NCBI RefSeq assembly: GCF_030696805.1 | Contig: NZ_JAUYRO010000036.1 | Coordinates: 1-64,000, forward strand | Direction of reading: 5' to 3' | Source: Methyloversatilis sp. | Lineage (GTDB): Bacteria; Pseudomonadota; Gammaproteobacteria; Burkholderiales; Rhodocyclaceae | DNA: 64,000 nucleotides | In this document: in pieces, positions 40,832-52,959 of the stretch | Position numbering within the stretch: position 1 is the first letter of the stretch | Layout of the letters: each line of letters begins with the position of its first letter | Notes under the pieces: model-generated | Told to the model about the DNA's origin: nothing | What the model saw: the letters and a program-made list of their open reading frames with translations, nothing else | Databases searched by the model: none | Program-made: the position numbers and the translations under genes

Positions 40832-41665
40832 ATGAACATCTCGCCCCTGCACGACACGCACGCAATCGAGAGCGTTTCGTTCGGCGTCGAATGGCAGCAG
40901 CCGCTGCCGCCCGCCGTTATGGGCGCGCTCGAGTCGGTATATGAGGCCACTCTCAAGGACAAGCTTCCGAGCAAGAAGCCTGTTCAGCAATTCGCGGTCG
41001 AATTCAATCTCGAAAGCGGCGGTAAATCCATACAGCCGGCTCAAGCGGTGGGCTGGACGTTCGAACGGTTTGCACCGGATGGGCGCATCGAACGCAATCT
41101 GATGCTCACGCCCAACACGCTGGCCGTGACGCTTCACACCTACACCCGCTGGGAAGAGGAGTACGCCACTGCGGCGGACCTGATGCACCCCCTTTTGCCA
41201 CTCATTGCCGTCAGCTCGGGGGGCTTCACCGGTTTCGGCCTGCAGTACCAGGATGTCTTCAGAATCACCGGAGACAATGTCGCGCAGTTCCGCGCAGACA
41301 TGCTGCTGCGGCAGAACTCGGCCATGCTCCCGGCGTCAGTTTTCCAGCAAAAGAGTCTTTGGCATGCGCACCACGGGTACTTTACTGAGATGCCCGACGA
41401 GCCCGAATGCCGGAAGCTGACGGTGGTTAACACGGACCTGATCGACGAGAACGGAAACCGCCAAGTACGCATTTGGAGCGTGCACAAGACCGTCTTCAAC
41501 GCACCGCTCTCCGACGCCGAGCAGCTTTACGCGGGAAACAATCCTCTATTGCACACCACGATGCACGGCATGCACAGCGAGAACAAGGCTGTGCTGCGTG
41601 AGCTTCTCAACGATGAAATGCTCGCACGCATCCATTTGAATGCAGAGGATGGGACCGACTCATGA
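40832..41665 (+). CDS. TIGR04255-like protein, first gene of a three-gene cassette
   Basis: A soluble protein of 277 residues that resembles the TIGR04255 family of unknown function. It opens with a conserved-looking THAIESVSFGVEW strand (about 9-21), has alternating beta/alpha segments, and ends in a short helical domain (HSENKAVLRELLNDEML). There are no signal peptide, membrane helices or enzymatic motifs. I use the ATG at 40832; a TTG two codons earlier is possible. Its stop overlaps the next gene (ATGA). TIGR04255 genes are sporadic and often in variable islands; this assignment rests on recall and overall pattern. Confidence 0.65.
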   Translation: MNISPLHDTHAIESVSFGVEWQQPLPPAVMGALESVYEATLKDKLPSKKPVQQFAVEFNLESGGKSIQPAQAVGWTFERFAPDGRIERNLMLTPNTLAVTLHTYTRWEEEYATAADLMHPLLPLIAVSSGGFTGFGLQYQDVFRITGDNVAQFRADMLLRQNSAMLPASVFQQKSLWHAHHGYFTEMPDEPECRKLTVVNTDLIDENGNRQVRIWSVHKTVFNAPLSDAEQLYAGNNPLLHTTMHGMHSENKAVLRELLNDEMLARIHLNAEDGTDS

Positions 41666-42252
41666 CCGCCGCCACCTTCGAATTCGTCAGCTATCTGCCC
41701 CAGCCCGCGCCGAACCGATCCGTCGGTGCTGCCCGGACCGACCGCACCGCCACCCCTGTGCGCGGATGGTTCTCGCAAGACAACGTTTTGCGCAAGATAT
41801 CCACTGCGCTGCTCGGACTCGCTGAAGCCCCTGCCAATGCGGCGCCGATTCCAAGCGCCCACGAACTGGTCGTAACCGCCGCGCAGAACGGGCGTGTGGA
41901 ACAGATGATGGCGCTGCGGCGCACACTGATCGAATACAAGTTTCTGACCCACGACTGGGACGGCTACGACGGACAGCCGGCGAAGGCGACCGCGCTGCTC
42001 GACGTATTGGAGTTCCTGGTGCAGCTGCCGCACACCCTTCCTGTCCCGTCCCCGATGCTGTCCGGATCGGGCGCCATCGGCTTGTACTGGGATCGCGGCA
42101 CGCACTATGCGAGCCTGGAGTTCGAAGGCGATGGCACCTATACGTCGTTGACCGACGGCCCGGACGGCTATGGCGGCGCCGAGGGTATCGCAGCGCGCAC
42201 GCTGCCGGCCGCGCTGCAACACTACCTCGCGAGCCTACCCATTGCCGGATGA
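41662..42252 (+). CDS. Unknown protein, second gene of the TIGR04255-like cassette
   Basis: A 196-residue protein with no domain I can name. The first 65 residues are low-complexity (Ala, Pro, Thr) and likely disordered. The rest has a distinctive core: HDWDGYDGQPAKA near 96, FLVQLPHTLPVPSP near 118, then GAIGLYWDRGTHYASLEFE (about 137-155), which reads as a small beta-sheet. The core resembles short hypothetical proteins I recall near TIGR04255 genes. It overlaps both neighbours by four bases, so expression is coupled. Confidence 0.7.
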   Translation: MTAATFEFVSYLPQPAPNRSVGAARTDRTATPVRGWFSQDNVLRKISTALLGLAEAPANAAPIPSAHELVVTAAQNGRVEQMMALRRTLIEYKFLTHDWDGYDGQPAKATALLDVLEFLVQLPHTLPVPSPMLSGSGAIGLYWDRGTHYASLEFEGDGTYTSLTDGPDGYGGAEGIAARTLPAALQHYLASLPIAG

Positions 42253-42779
42253 GCTGCCAGGAACTGTTCGCAAGCGTCGCGAACGACCCGAAGAAGTCCG
42301 AGAAAATCGACGCACAGTCACCCAACTGCGCATGCGAGGCGCATTCGGTGTCGCCGCACTCCCCCGGTCCGGTGACGGACGACGAGACCCTGTGGCGCCT
42401 GATCCTTTCCCCGGTGCATTACGACCTCGCGACCGGAAAGGTAACGGAAGCCGCTTTCGACGATGCGTCGAACAAGGGCATGTCGGTACAGCGGCTGGTC
42501 GTCACCGGCAGTGAAGACGATATTCGCCAACACGGCCACGCCCGCGCCGCCGCCAAGCCCGGTCGATCCTTCGAATGCGCCATCGGCGCCACCGCCGCCG
42601 GCATTCGCGCCCTACGCGGCCCGGAGGACGGCGGCCGCTTCTGCATCTACGACACCGCCCACGCCGCCGATCCCGGCCATGCCGATGTATGCCAGACGCG
42701 ACACGGCAGCAGGCACACGCGCGCGCAGTTGCGGCGCGAGCTCCAGAAGCAGTTCTCGCTCCTGATCCACCCCGCCTGA
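42249..42779 (+). CDS. Unknown protein, third gene of the TIGR04255-like cassette
   Basis: A 176-residue protein of unknown function. After a polar N-terminal region with a Cys pair (NCACEAH), a conserved-looking segment DDETLWRLILSPVHYDLATG (about 44-63) leads to GMSVQRL. A second block (about 100-145) contains FECAIGATAAGIRAL and FCIYDTAHAADPGHADVCQT, rich in His, Asp and Cys and possibly metal-binding. The C-terminus is a charged helix. The start overlaps the previous stop (ATGA), and a hairpin terminator follows within about 40 bases, defining a three-gene operon. Confidence 0.7.
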   Translation: MSCQELFASVANDPKKSEKIDAQSPNCACEAHSVSPHSPGPVTDDETLWRLILSPVHYDLATGKVTEAAFDDASNKGMSVQRLVVTGSEDDIRQHGHARAAAKPGRSFECAIGATAAGIRALRGPEDGGRFCIYDTAHAADPGHADVCQTRHGSRHTRAQLRRELQKQFSLLIHPA

Positions 42780-42790
42780 TCTCCTTCAAC

Positions 42791-42818
42791 GCCCCTGAGC
42801 GGACTAGGGGAGTTTTCT
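42791..42818 (+). terminator. Rho-independent terminator of the three-gene cassette
   Basis: Arms CCCCT (42792-42796) and AGGGG (42806-42810) close a nine-base loop and are followed by AGTTTTCTT. It lies 12 bases after the third gene. The stem is short but well placed. Confidence 0.65.
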
Positions 42819-43066
42819 TATGTCATCGAATCGTAATCGCGCTACACGGTCGATGGCGGAGGCGGAATAAGGGCGCACCGGCAGGTTCGTTTTTCCGGGG
42901 GCATGGATTAGATGGGCTCGGCAGCTTCTCCAAAATGAAAGCCTCCGTTCAGGTCTGAGGCGCGCCCAGCAGCTACAGCCGGTCGGTCACTGGTACGTCA
43001 CTGACTGTTCCAGCCCAAGAGAGGCCAGCTGAGCAGCACAGTTCGAAAAGCACAGTGCAGAAACAA
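42819..43066. other. Non-coding gap between the cassette and the gyrB terminator
   Basis: About 250 bases with no supported gene. The longest open frames lack ribosome sites and similarity. Only the terminators at each end are recognised. Confidence 0.5.
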
Positions 43067-43090
43067 CAAAAGCTCCCTCGGGAGCTTTTG
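43067..43090. terminator. Bidirectional terminator downstream of gyrB
   Basis: A perfect 11-base inverted repeat (CAAAAGCTCCC at 43067-43077 and its complement at 43080-43090) with a two-base loop. The A- and T-rich ends let it act on both strands. It ends gyrB transcripts and also insulates the origin region from the accessory cassette. Confidence 0.88.
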
Positions 43091-43161
43091 TCACTATCTG
43101 TGTCAGCGATTTCGCACTAACGTGGCAGGAAATTCACTTTCCGTGTCATCCGACACCAGCT

Positions 43162-45705
<2,544 letters not shown>

Positions 45706-45759
45706 TCAAAAAACACGAAGCCCGGCGCGAAGGCCGGGCGGTGGTGCAGGCGGCGCGGC

Positions 45760-46860
45760 TTACACGCGCATCGGCATCACGACGTACTTGAAGCCGTCGG
45801 TGCCGGGCAGCGTGATCAGCGCGCTGCTGTTGCCGTCATTCAGGCGCAGGCTCAGGGTGTCGCCGGCCACGTTGCCGAGCACGTCGAGCAGGTAGCTCAC
45901 GTTGAATCCGATGTCGAGGGCGTCGCCGGTGTAATCGACTTCCAGCTCTTCCTGCGCCTCTTCCTGCTCGGCATTGCTCGAAATGAGCTTGAGCAGGCCG
46001 GACGACAGCACGACGCGCACACCCTTGAACTTTTCGTTGGTCAGGATGGCGGCACGCTGCAGCGCCGGCAGGAAGGACGCGCGCTGCAGCATGATTTCCT
46101 TCGGGTGGTCCTTCGGAATCACGCGTTCGTAGTCGGGAAACTTGCCATCGATCAGCTTCGAAATGAGCTCGACCGAGCCGAAGCGCAGGCGCGCCTGGTT
46201 GCCGCCCAGTTCGATGTCGACCGGGTCGTCGGTGTCGGCCAGCTGGCGCGACAGTTCGAGCACGGTCTTGCGCGGCAGGATCACGTCGAGCTTGTCGGTC
46301 ACGCCGGGCAGCGCTTCGGACACGTAGGCCAGACGGTGGCCGTCGGTCGCGACCAGCCGCAGTTCCTCGCTGCCGACGGCCAGCAGCAGGCCGTTCAGGT
46401 AGTAGCGGATGTCCTGCTGGGCCATCGAGTACTGCACCAGCGACAGCAGGCGTTTGAGCTTGCGCTGGGTCAGGCTGAGCTTGACGGTTTCGCCCTCGGC
46501 GACCTGCATGCGCGGGTAGTCCTGCGCCGGCAGCGTCTGCAGCGTGAAGCGGCTCTTGCCGCAGCGCACCGTGAGCTTGCGGTCGTCGGCGTCGAGGCTG
46601 ACCTCCTGCCCTTCCGGCAGGGCACGCAGGATGTCCTGCAGCTTGCGGGCGGCGACCGTCAGCGCAGCCGGCTGGGCGGCGCTGATGCTGCCGGTGGTCC
46701 GGGTACGGATCTGGATTTCGATGTCGGTGGCCAGCAGCGTGAGCGCATCGCCCTCGGTTTCGATCAGGACGTTGGACAGGATGGGCAGGGTGTGGCGCTT
46801 CTCGACGATGCCGCTGACCGACTGCAGCGGACGCAGCAGCTGTTCGCGTTCTATCTTCAT
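45760..46860 (-). CDS. dnaN: DNA polymerase III beta subunit (sliding clamp)
   Basis: A ring-forming clamp of 366 residues with three homologous domains. It opens MKIEREQLLRPLQSVSGIVE and ends FKYVVMPMRV, the typical clamp C-terminus that contacts polymerase. RHTLPILSNVLIE near 22 is conserved. A second in-frame ATG three codons upstream exists, and neither start has a strong ribosome site. It lies between gyrB (93 bases away) and the origin region. Confidence 0.98.
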   Translation of the reverse strand: MKIEREQLLRPLQSVSGIVEKRHTLPILSNVLIETEGDALTLLATDIEIQIRTRTTGSISAAQPAALTVAARKLQDILRALPEGQEVSLDADDRKLTVRCGKSRFTLQTLPAQDYPRMQVAEGETVKLSLTQRKLKRLLSLVQYSMAQQDIRYYLNGLLLAVGSEELRLVATDGHRLAYVSEALPGVTDKLDVILPRKTVLELSRQLADTDDPVDIELGGNQARLRFGSVELISKLIDGKFPDYERVIPKDHPKEIMLQRASFLPALQRAAILTNEKFKGVRVVLSSGLLKLISSNAEQEEAQEELEVDYTGDALDIGFNVSYLLDVLGNVAGDTLSLRLNDGNSSALITLPGTDGFKYVVMPMRV

Positions 46861-47122
46861 TAAGAGCATTTTATAAACCTCTGTAAACCGTTAACGTCGA
46901 CCATTTTCTGTGGAGAACACCTTAATTCTTATTATTTTCAGTTGCTTGCAGTATGTATCGTTGTCTGTACAACTGCCGGATCTGCGCTTGAACAAATGTG
47001 GATGAAACCGTGGCCCGCTGAAAACACCCTGCTTATCCACAGCTGCCATACACGTTTCAATGCCTGTTTATCCGTACAGCTTCAATACCGTTTCCTCCAC
47101 ATCTTTTTGCGGCAGTCTCCGG
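46861..47122. other. Probable chromosomal replication origin (oriC) between dnaN and dnaA
   Basis: This gap holds several DnaA-box-like nonamers: an exact TTATCCACA at 47033-47041, and near matches TGTGGATGA (46997-47005), TGTGGAGAA (46909-46917), TTATCCGTA (47068-47076) and TCCTCCACA (47093-47101). An AT-rich block ATTCTTATTATTTTCAGTT at about 46925-46943 could be the unwinding element. The location next to dnaA, the box density and the strand switch of genes support an origin. A GC-skew plot would be decisive but was not computed. Confidence 0.72.
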
Positions 47123-48592
47123 CTATTTGCGCAAGGTCTGCACGAGCACGTGCAGGTCATGATTGAGTACTTCATCCTTCAGCCTCAGGTCGGCAATGGT
47201 GCGGCAGGCATGCAGCACGGTCGTATGGTCGCGCCCGCCGAACGCTTCGCCGATCGCCGGATAGCTTTCGGGCGTCAGGTCCTTGGCCAGCCACATGGCG
47301 ACCTGGCGCGGCCGCGCGATGGCACGCGTGCGCTTCTTCGAATACATCTCCGACACCTTGATCTTGAAGTAATCGGCGACGGTCTTCTGGATGAATTCGA
47401 GTGTGATCTGCCGGTTGTGCGCGCCCAGCAGGTCCTTCAGCGCCTCGCGGGCCACTTCCAGCGTGATCGGGACTGTGTGGAAGTGGGCGAAGGCGATGAT
47501 CTTCTTCAGCGCGCCTTCGAGCTCGCGCACATTGCTGCGGATGTTCTTGGCGACCAGGAAGGCGACGTCGTCACCCACCTTCACGCGTTCCATCTCGGCC
47601 TTCTTCTTCAGGATGGCCACCCGCATTTCGAGTTCGGGCGGCTCGATCTGCACCGTGAGCCCCCAGCCAAAGCGCGTCGTCAGACGCTCTTCGACGCCCT
47701 GGATGTTCTTCGGATAGGTGTCACAGGTGATGACGATCTGTTTCTTGCCGTCGGTCAGCGCATTGAACGCGTAGAAAAACTCTTCCTGCGTGCGCGTCTT
47801 GTTGTTGAAGAACTGGATGTCGTCGATCAGCAGCACGTCGAGCGAGCGGTAATAGCGCTTGAAGGCGTCGAAGCTCTTCTGCTGGTAGGCGCGCACCACG
47901 TCGGCGTAGTAGTCGTCGGCATGCACGTAGCGGACGACCGCGTCCGGGTTGTGCCGCATCACCTCGTTGCCCAGCGCGTGCACCATGTGCGTCTTGCCCA
48001 GCCCGACACCACCGTAGATGAAGATGGGGTTGTAGGACATGCCCGGGTTCTGCGCGACCTGTATGGCTGCTGCGCGCGCCAGTTCGTTGGCACGGCCGGT
48101 CACCAGGTTGTCGAAGGTGAAACCCGGGTTCAGCCGCGAGCGGTCACGTTCATCAGGCCGGCCGCGGTTGCGTTCGTTGCGGTCGGACTGCGCGTCGCCA
48201 TTTGACTTGATGATGGCCGGCGGCGTGACGCGGGTGGTTTCTTCACCGTCGGCACGCAGATGCGTCTGGCGCACACGCGGCTCCGACGGCGAAGACGGCA
48301 CCAGAATGGGCGCGTCGGCAGCGTCACTCGCCTGACTGCCTGCCTGGGGCAGACTGAGGCGCACGGATACGGGTTGCGAAAAATATTCGAGACCCAGTGC
48401 TTCGATGCGTGACACGTAGCGTTCGCGCACCCATTGCAGGACGAAGCGGTTCGGGGCGACCAGCGCCAGTGATTCGGTTTCGGTATCTGCGCACGGATCG
48501 ATGCGCAAGCCTTTGATCCAGGTGTGAAATTGTTGCGCGGGAAGTTCCTGCTCGAAGCGGCTGAGGCAGACTGCCCAAAACTGTTGCATCAT
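47123..48592 (-). CDS. dnaA: Chromosomal replication initiator DnaA
   Basis: An AAA+ initiator of 489 residues. The N-terminal domain I has WIKGLRIDP near 25. A variable linker (about 90-150) is rich in Arg, Asn and Asp. The Walker A motif is [13 protein letters not shown] near 195, LLIDDIQFF near 255 is Walker B, and the C-terminal domain IV carries the DnaA-box-binding [11 protein letters not shown] near 460. I chose the first of two adjacent ATGs, at 48592. Upstream in-frame codons lack similarity. Confidence 0.97.
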   Translation of the reverse strand: MMQQFWAVCLSRFEQELPAQQFHTWIKGLRIDPCADTETESLALVAPNRFVLQWVRERYVSRIEALGLEYFSQPVSVRLSLPQAGSQASDAADAPILVPSSPSEPRVRQTHLRADGEETTRVTPPAIIKSNGDAQSDRNERNRGRPDERDRSRLNPGFTFDNLVTGRANELARAAAIQVAQNPGMSYNPIFIYGGVGLGKTHMVHALGNEVMRHNPDAVVRYVHADDYYADVVRAYQQKSFDAFKRYYRSLDVLLIDDIQFFNNKTRTQEEFFYAFNALTDGKKQIVITCDTYPKNIQGVEERLTTRFGWGLTVQIEPPELEMRVAILKKKAEMERVKVGDDVAFLVAKNIRSNVRELEGALKKIIAFAHFHTVPITLEVAREALKDLLGAHNRQITLEFIQKTVADYFKIKVSEMYSKKRTRAIARPRQVAMWLAKDLTPESYPAIGEAFGGRDHTTVLHACRTIADLRLKDEVLNHDLHVLVQTLRK

Positions 48593-48876
48593 GGTCTGCG
48601 AGGTCGCCGGGTCGATTTCTAGGGGGTATGGCACAGCTTTGTGACCTGACCCGGAACAGTCGATCCGTGATGAAGGATCGCCTCTCTGCGGTGTTCCGGG
48701 CACTGCGGTGACCGGTGGCCCGGGTCCGCTTTTGCCAGCTGTTTTGAGTGACGGATTCTAGCGCTTTCGGCCCTGCTTATCCACACCGGCCAAACCCGCG
48801 CCGCTGCGGGGCGATTGACAAGGCGCAGATGTTGCGCTGTAATCGCGGGCTTTTCCGTATACATAGTGAGCAGGCC
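48593..48876 (+). promoter_or_regulatory. dnaA-rpmH divergent region with DnaA box and sigma-70 promoter
   Basis: An exact DnaA box TTATCCACA lies at 48777-48785, suggesting autoregulation by DnaA. A strong sigma-70-like promoter for rpmH has TTGACA at 48815-48820, a 17-base spacer and TGTAAT at 48838-48843, about 33 bases before the rpmH start. The half near dnaA (48593-48770) shows no clear motif. Confidence 0.75.
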
Positions 48877-49011
48877 ATGAAACGCACATACCAGCCGTCA
48901 TCTGTCCGCCGTGCCCGCACCCACGGTTTCCTCGAACGCATGCGCACCCGCGGTGGTCGCGCCGTCATCCGCGCACGTCGCGCCAAGGGCCGCGTCCGGC
49001 TCGCGGTCTAA
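48877..49011 (+). CDS. rpmH: 50S ribosomal protein L34
   Basis: A 44-residue, very basic ribosomal protein ([19 protein letters not shown] start, Arg-rich). The length and sequence match the L34 family. It lies between the origin region and rnpA in the conserved order, behind a near-consensus promoter. Confidence 0.98.
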   Translation: MKRTYQPSSVRRARTHGFLERMRTRGGRAVIRARRAKGRVRLAV

Positions 49012-49103
49012 AGCGGTTCGATTTTTCAGCCGCCGCCCGCGCGCCATGGTTGTAATCGTCCGGTCGTTTGCCATCCGGCAGCAAGCCGGAAGGTAAATGC
49101 AAC

Positions 49104-49571
49104 GTGAGCGAAGCCGGCACGGCAGAACTACCCGAAAAGCCGCCGCGAGAAACGTTCAGTTTTCGCCCGGTATTCCGGCTCAGAAAAACGGATGAGTTTT
49201 CATCCGTTTTTGCTTTACGGCGCACACAGCGCAGTCGCCATTTCGTGATCCATTACGGTCCGGTGAACATCACCGGAGCGGATGTCGAGAACGGAGCGCG
49301 TCTGGGCGTCGTGGTCGCCAAGCGGCACCTGAAACGCGCGCATGATCGCAATCTGGTCAAGCGTCTGGCGCGCGAAGCATTCCGCCACGCGCGACCTGGA
49401 CTGCGGCCGCTCGATCTGGTGCTGCGCTTGAATTCACGGCCCGAAGGCCTTGACCGCAAGGCGCTGCGGGCAGAGCTTGACCAGCTTTTTGGCCGGATGC
49501 GTCCGCCGGCCGTAGTGCCCGATGCCGGGCCGTCCAGCGGGAAGCCGCCTGTTCCGGAGCCAGCCAGTTGA
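49104..49571 (+). CDS. rnpA: Ribonuclease P protein component
   Basis: The protein subunit of RNase P, which matures tRNA 5' ends. It has 155 residues. The signature [16 protein letters not shown] is near residue 78 and the N-terminal central-cleft part is [13 protein letters not shown] near 25. It has short N- and C-terminal extensions. I prefer the GTG at 49104, with GGAAGG about ten bases upstream. A TTG 12 codons earlier is also in frame. The stop overlaps yidD (TTGA). Confidence 0.95.
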   Translation: MSEAGTAELPEKPPRETFSFRPVFRLRKTDEFSSVFALRRTQRSRHFVIHYGPVNITGADVENGARLGVVVAKRHLKRAHDRNLVKRLAREAFRHARPGLRPLDLVLRLNSRPEGLDRKALRAELDQLFGRMRPPAVVPDAGPSSGKPPVPEPAS

Positions 49572-49777
49572 AAAGTCTTCTGCTGTCCGTACTTGCCGTG
49601 TATCGCTACGCCATCAGTCCCATGCTGGGTGCGAATTGCCGTTTTCTGCCCAGCTGTTCCGAATACGCCACCGAAGCGATTCGCCACCACGGCACCCTGC
49701 GTGGTGGCTGGCTGTCGCTCAGGCGCATTGCGCGCTGCCATCCGTGGAACCCCGGGGGGCATGATCCGGTGCCTTGA
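49568..49777 (+). CDS. yidD: YidD, membrane protein insertion efficiency factor
   Basis: A 69-residue membrane-associated protein with the family core [19 protein letters not shown] (about 24-42) and conserved cysteines, plus [14 protein letters not shown] at the end. It helps YidC insert proteins. The start is a TTG that overlaps the rnpA stop by three bases, so translation is likely coupled. Confidence 0.95.
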   Translation: MKSLLLSVLAVYRYAISPMLGANCRFLPSCSEYATEAIRHHGTLRGGWLSLRRIARCHPWNPGGHDPVP

Positions 49778-49848
49778 GCATCGGGTCTTCCCGGCCGCTT
49801 CCACGATCGCTTTCCACTCAACGACGCATTTTTCCGACGATTCCCCAG

Positions 49849-51489
49849 ATGGATACCCAACGCTCCGCCCTGTTGATCGTTTTCCTGTTTTCGCTGTTCA
49901 TGCTGTGGGACGGCTGGCAGCGCCAGTCGCAGCCACCGGTCGCGGCAGCACCCACCGCCGACGCGGTTGCTCAGTCGCCGGGTGCCCAGGCACCGGTGCC
50001 CACCGTGAGCACGCCGGCTGGCGCAACCGATGTACCGGCCGTGCCGGTGGTGGCGCAGAAGACCGCGACCCGCGTGGTGACCGATCTGTTCATCGCCGAT
50101 GTGTCGGCCGAGGGCGGTTCGATCATCCGGCTCGAACTGCTGCAGCACAAGGCAGGCCCCGAGGCGACCGGCAACTTCGTGCTGCTCGACAATGGAGGTG
50201 CCCACCTTTATCACGCGCAGAGCGGCCTGATTGGTGAAGGGCTGCCGACCCACAAGACGGTTTTCCAGTTGCCGGAAGGTGAGCTGGCGCTGGCCGATGG
50301 CCAGGACAAAGTCGAGCTGCGCATGACGGCACCCGGTGGCGAAGGCGTCACCGTGGCCAAGGTGCTGACGTTCACCCGCGGCAGCTATCAGATCGTCACC
50401 CGCTACGAAGTGGCAAATGCGTCGCAGGCGCCGGTTAGCGCGCATGCTTACTTCCAGCTGCTGCGCGACGGCAAGCCGACCGCGGGCGGCAACGCAATGT
50501 TGAGCACCTTCACGGGCCCGGCCTTCTACACCGATCAGGGCAAGTACCAGAAGATCGACTTTTCGGACATCGCCGACAATTCGGCAAAGTTTGTCACCAA
50601 GGCGCCGGATGGCTGGGTGGCGCTGGTGCAGCACTATTTCGTCAGTGCCTTCGTGCCGCCGAAGGGCTCCGATCGCGAATTCTTTGCACGCAAGGTAGGC
50701 AATGACCTCTTTACAGCCGGTGTCGTCGTGCCTTTGGCGGCGGCTGCACCCGGCGGGTCGTCGTCGATCGAGGTGCCGCTTTACGCCGGCCCCCAGATCC
50801 AGGAGGATCTGGTTGCGTTGGCGCCCGGCCTCGATCTGGTGGTCGATTACGGTTTCCTGACCATCATCGCTTCGCCGATGCACTGGGTGCTGGAGAAGCT
50901 GCATGACATGGTCGGCAACTGGGGCTGGGCCATCATTCTGTTGACGATTCTGATCAAGGCCATCTTCTTCCCGCTGTCGGCCGCCAGTTATCGCTCGATG
51001 GCCAAGCTGCGCGTGGTCACGCCGCGCATGCAGCAGATCAAGGAACGCCATGGCGGCGACCGCATGCGCATGCAGCAGGAAATGATGGAGCTGTACAAGA
51101 CCGAGAAGATCAATCCGCTGGGCGGCTGCCTGCCCATCGTGGTGCAGATACCGGTGTTCATCGCGCTTTACTGGGTGCTGCTGGGCAGCGTCGAAATGCG
51201 CAACGCGCCGTGGATAGGCTGGATCACCGATCTGTCGATCAAGGATCCCTACTTCGTCCTGCCCATCATCATGGGCGTCACGATGTTCGTGCAGACCAAG
51301 CTGAATCCGACGCCGCCGGACCCGATCCAGGCCAAGGTGATGCTGTTCCTGCCGATCGTATTCACCGGCATGTTCCTCTTCTTCCCGTCCGGTCTTGTGC
51401 TGTACTGGGTAGTGAACAACGTGCTGTCGATCGCCCAGCAGTGGCAGATCACCCGCATGATCGAAAGCGGCAAGACGGCGAAGACCTGA
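49849..51489 (+). CDS. yidC: Membrane protein insertase YidC
   Basis: An inner-membrane insertase of 546 residues. An N-terminal helix (LLIVFLFSLFMLWDGW) is followed by a large periplasmic domain (about 50-335). The conserved five-helix core starts near WAIILLTILIKAIFFPLS (about 365) with the substrate-groove Arg after it. LGGCLPIVVQIPVFIALYWV is near 425. I chose the ATG at 49849. The open frame upstream to 49774 is not part of the protein. Confidence 0.97.
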   Translation: MDTQRSALLIVFLFSLFMLWDGWQRQSQPPVAAAPTADAVAQSPGAQAPVPTVSTPAGATDVPAVPVVAQKTATRVVTDLFIADVSAEGGSIIRLELLQHKAGPEATGNFVLLDNGGAHLYHAQSGLIGEGLPTHKTVFQLPEGELALADGQDKVELRMTAPGGEGVTVAKVLTFTRGSYQIVTRYEVANASQAPVSAHAYFQLLRDGKPTAGGNAMLSTFTGPAFYTDQGKYQKIDFSDIADNSAKFVTKAPDGWVALVQHYFVSAFVPPKGSDREFFARKVGNDLFTAGVVVPLAAAAPGGSSSIEVPLYAGPQIQEDLVALAPGLDLVVDYGFLTIIASPMHWVLEKLHDMVGNWGWAIILLTILIKAIFFPLSAASYRSMAKLRVVTPRMQQIKERHGGDRMRMQQEMMELYKTEKINPLGGCLPIVVQIPVFIALYWVLLGSVEMRNAPWIGWITDLSIKDPYFVLPIIMGVTMFVQTKLNPTPPDPIQAKVMLFLPIVFTGMFLFFPSGLVLYWVVNNVLSIAQQWQITRMIESGKTAKT

Positions 51490-51594
51490 TCCCGCAGACT
51501 TTCGTTCCGGCGCCCAGGGCGCCGCGACTGCAATCACCCACGGCGGGTTGTATTGTGGGCGCGGCGCCCTATTCGTTAACGGACCCCAGAGATC

Positions 51595-52959
51595 ATGCAT
51601 CCAGTCAGGCACCCCAGCGATACCATCGCCGCCATCGCCACCGCGTCCGGTCGTGGCGGCATCGGCGTTGTACGGGTGTCCGGCAGTGGGGCGGCCGATG
51701 TTGCACTTGGCGTGCTCGGCCGGCTGCCGCCTGCGCGTCAGGCTTCCTTCCTGAAGTTTCTGGCAGGCGACGGTGCGGTGCTGGATCACGGCATCGCGCT
51801 CTGGTTCGCGGCGCCGGCGTCCTACACCGGAGAGAATGTGCTCGAACTGCACGGCCATGGCGGCGGTGCGGTGTTGCAATCGGTGCTTGCACGCTGCTTC
51901 GAACTGGGTGCCCGCCCTGCCCGCCCGGGCGAATTCACCGAACGTGCTTTCCTCAACGACCGCATCGATCTGGCCCAGGCTGAAGCGGTGGCGGACCTGA
52001 TCGATGCGAGTACGTCATCGGCGGCCCGCTCGGCCATGCGCTCGCTGGACGGGGAGTTCTCGCGCCACGTTCATCAGCTGGAAGACGCACTGGTCAATCT
52101 GCGACTGTTCGTCGAGGCGACGCTGGACTTTCCCGAAGAAGACGTCGAATTCATCGAACAGTCGGGCGCACGGCGCAAGCTCGACGAGGTGATGCGGGCG
52201 GTCGGCGCGTTGCGCGAAAGAGCGCGCTGCGGCGCGGTGCTGCGCGATGGACTGACGGTTGTGCTGGCCGGCGCGCCGAACGTCGGCAAATCGAGCCTGC
52301 TCAATGCGCTGTCCGGTGAGGATCGCGCCATCGTGACCGATATCGCCGGCACCACTCGCGACACCTTGCGCGAGCTGATTTCCATCGACGGTGTTCCGCT
52401 TCACATCATCGACACTGCCGGCCTGCGCGACACGACCGATCCGGTCGAACAGGCCGGCATCGCGCGTACGCGGCGCGAGCTCGATCGTGCGCATGCAGTG
52501 GTGCACCTGATCGACGCGACGACCGGGCTGGATGCGGCTGCACGCCTGATAGAGGATGGTCTGCCAGCTGGATTGAAGCGCATACGTGTATTCAACAAGA
52601 TCGATCTCACCGGAGCCGCGCCAAGCACGGAAATCTCGGGCGATGTCGTGTCGATCTGGCTGTCAGCCCGCGAAGGTGCCGGGCTGAATCTGCTTCGCAC
52701 AGCCTTGCTTGATTGCATCGGCTGGCACGGCGGCGCGGAAGATGCGTTGTCTGCCCGTGCCCGGCACTTGCATGCGCTCGATAGGGCGATAGACAGGCTG
52801 GACGTTGCGCGTACCTGTATCGCTGGCAAGGTGTTGCAGCTGGATCTGTTCGCTGAAGAATTGCGGCTCGCCCACCGTGCCCTGGGTGACATCACCGGCG
52901 AATTCACACCGGATGATCTTCTGGGCGAAATCTTCTCCCGCTTCTGCATCGGCAAGTGA
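51595..52959 (+). CDS. mnmE: tRNA modification GTPase MnmE
   Basis: A potassium-dependent GTPase of 454 residues that with MnmG makes the 5-carboxymethylaminomethyl group on wobble uridine. The N-terminal formyl-THF-binding domain begins DTIAAIATASGRGGIGVVRV. The G domain has GAPNVGKSSL near 224, TTRDTLRE near 255 and DTAGLR near 270. The C-terminus is CIGK, with the catalytic Cys. Its partner mnmG is about 1.3 kb downstream. A parS site starts at the base after its stop. Confidence 0.97.
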   Translation: MHPVRHPSDTIAAIATASGRGGIGVVRVSGSGAADVALGVLGRLPPARQASFLKFLAGDGAVLDHGIALWFAAPASYTGENVLELHGHGGGAVLQSVLARCFELGARPARPGEFTERAFLNDRIDLAQAEAVADLIDASTSSAARSAMRSLDGEFSRHVHQLEDALVNLRLFVEATLDFPEEDVEFIEQSGARRKLDEVMRAVGALRERARCGAVLRDGLTVVLAGAPNVGKSSLLNALSGEDRAIVTDIAGTTRDTLRELISIDGVPLHIIDTAGLRDTTDPVEQAGIARTRRELDRAHAVVHLIDATTGLDAAARLIEDGLPAGLKRIRVFNKIDLTGAAPSTEISGDVVSIWLSAREGAGLNLLRTALLDCIGWHGGAEDALSARARHLHALDRAIDRLDVARTCIAGKVLQLDLFAEELRLAHRALGDITGEFTPDDLLGEIFSRFCIGK

